A DNA stretch of 33,132 nt. Origin: Planctomycetota bacterium (GTDB lineage Bacteria > Planctomycetota > Planctomycetia > Gemmatales > Gemmataceae). The notes under the pieces are model-generated. The model did no database searches. It was not told the origin of the DNA and was given only the letters and a program-made list of their open reading frames with translations. The DNA lies in NCBI GenBank assembly GCA_016873095.1, contig VGYC01000071.1, positions 1 through 33,132 on the forward strand. Reading direction: 5' to 3'. The translations under genes and the position numbers were made by a program. The number at the start of each line of letters is the position of its first letter. Positions within the stretch are counted from its first letter, which is position 1. Below, in pieces: positions 32,914-33,132 of this stretch.

Positions 32914-33132
32914 TAAAGTTTTGCAATCTTAAGCCAACCCCAGCTGAGCGACCACATGGTCCGGACTCTGCGAAAACTCGGTGACCTGCTTGATGGCCCA
33001 GCCCCGGGTTGTCCGCAGGGTTTCACGCAGCATCGCGCGACAGGCTTCGCCGATGGTCGTCAGCCGTTGGAGTGCCCATTCCTGCGCACGGTTCTGCCGC
33101 AGTTGCCGCACGAGAAGGCTGTACGCCAGCAT
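32914..33132 (-). mobile_element. IS701-like insertion sequence, 3' end only (right edge of window)
   Basis: The terminal inverted repeat TAAAGTTTTGCAA (32914-32926) is followed at once by the stop of a transposase gene reading from beyond the right edge. It matches, in inverted form and with one mismatch, the end of the left IS at 268-280. Both copies run in the same direction. Target duplication cannot be checked, because only one flank of each copy is visible. Confidence 0.7.
32929..33132 (-). CDS. IS701-like DDE transposase, C-terminal fragment (partial)
   Basis: The frame is open to the window edge and ends in TAA at 32931-32929, only 3 nt inside the inverted repeat. It gives 67 residues, including QRLTTIGEACRAMLRETLR and QSPDHVVAQLGLA, which resemble the C-terminus of IS701-type transposases. 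It does not overlap the N-terminal fragment at the left edge, so sequence identity of the two copies cannot be tested here. Confidence 0.7.
   Translation of the reverse strand: MLAYSLLVRQLRQNRAQEWALQRLTTIGEACRAMLRETLRTTRGWAIKQVTEFSQSPDHVVAQLGLA

Noticed and set aside
1-33132. The window as a circular plasmid or phage, because both ends carry the same IS
   Set aside because: Joining the ends would leave a transposase of only about 126 residues. There are no replication, partition or virion genes, and the contents are chromosomal in type.
1-33132. tRNA, rRNA, CRISPR arrays or defence systems
   Set aside because: No T-loop/anticodon pattern, no regularly spaced repeats with spacers and no defence effector genes were found. 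The TA-like pairs are the nearest candidates and are reported separately.

Overview
The window looks like chromosomal DNA from a planctomycete of the Gemmata/Pirellula kind. This is inferred from high-GC coding sequence, two Ser/Thr protein kinases with unusual C-terminal domains, a 1005-residue PVC-type CxxCH heme-binding protein with propeller and HEAT-like parts, a TIGR03000-like domain fused to a methyltransferase, many secreted proteins and lipoproteins of unknown function, and abundant dispersed palindromic repeats. No rRNA, tRNA, CRISPR or phage genes were seen. Both ends lie inside copies of an IS701-like insertion sequence in the same orientation. This suggests either a contig broken at a repeated IS or a segment flanked by two IS copies.

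Layout. 1-280: 5' end of the left IS. 323-7416: M32 carboxypeptidase (+), secreted TPR protein (-), LpxL/HtrB-like acyltransferase and CPBP intramembrane protease (+), then an overlapping alpha/beta hydrolase and enolase-superfamily enzyme (-). 7417-8075: a hairpin repeat and a toxin-antitoxin-like pair whose toxin appears truncated. 8204-11933 (-): membrane-anchored methyltransferase, two tandem paralogous secreted proteins, RNA 3'-phosphate cyclase RtcA. 11989-12586 (-): a MazF/antitoxin pair with an in-frame stop in the toxin. 12641-13704: a lipoprotein whose N-terminal codons run through palindromic repeats. 13854-14618 (+): SDR oxidoreductase. 14814-17733 (-): CXXC thioredoxin-like secreted protein, secreted TPR protein, degenerate PAP2 membrane protein. 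17976-21581 (+): a large transmembrane kinase behind a good sigma70-type promoter and a structured leader. 21625-25108 (-): ACT-domain protein and the CxxCH protein. 25312-27407 (+): HAD-like protein lacking its nucleophile, FabZ-like dehydratase, TrmB. 27427-29781 (-): class I methyltransferase and a kinase-receiver fusion. 29988-30800 (+): HEAT-like lipoprotein. 30898-32913 (-): secreted esterase-like hydrolase and the C-terminal part of a TPR protein cut by the right IS.

Themes. Most of the window is ordinary planctomycete accessory and housekeeping content, without one dominant system. The unusual features are: catalytically degenerate members of known families (PAP2-like, HAD-like, kinase-linked receiver); two toxin-antitoxin-like modules that both look damaged; a kinase leader with mutually exclusive hairpins; and several families of hairpin-forming repeats, two of which have entered reading frames. 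Likely operons, inferred from spacing and strand, are 10802->9188, 15371/17073 on the minus strand, 25108->21625 and 25312->27407.
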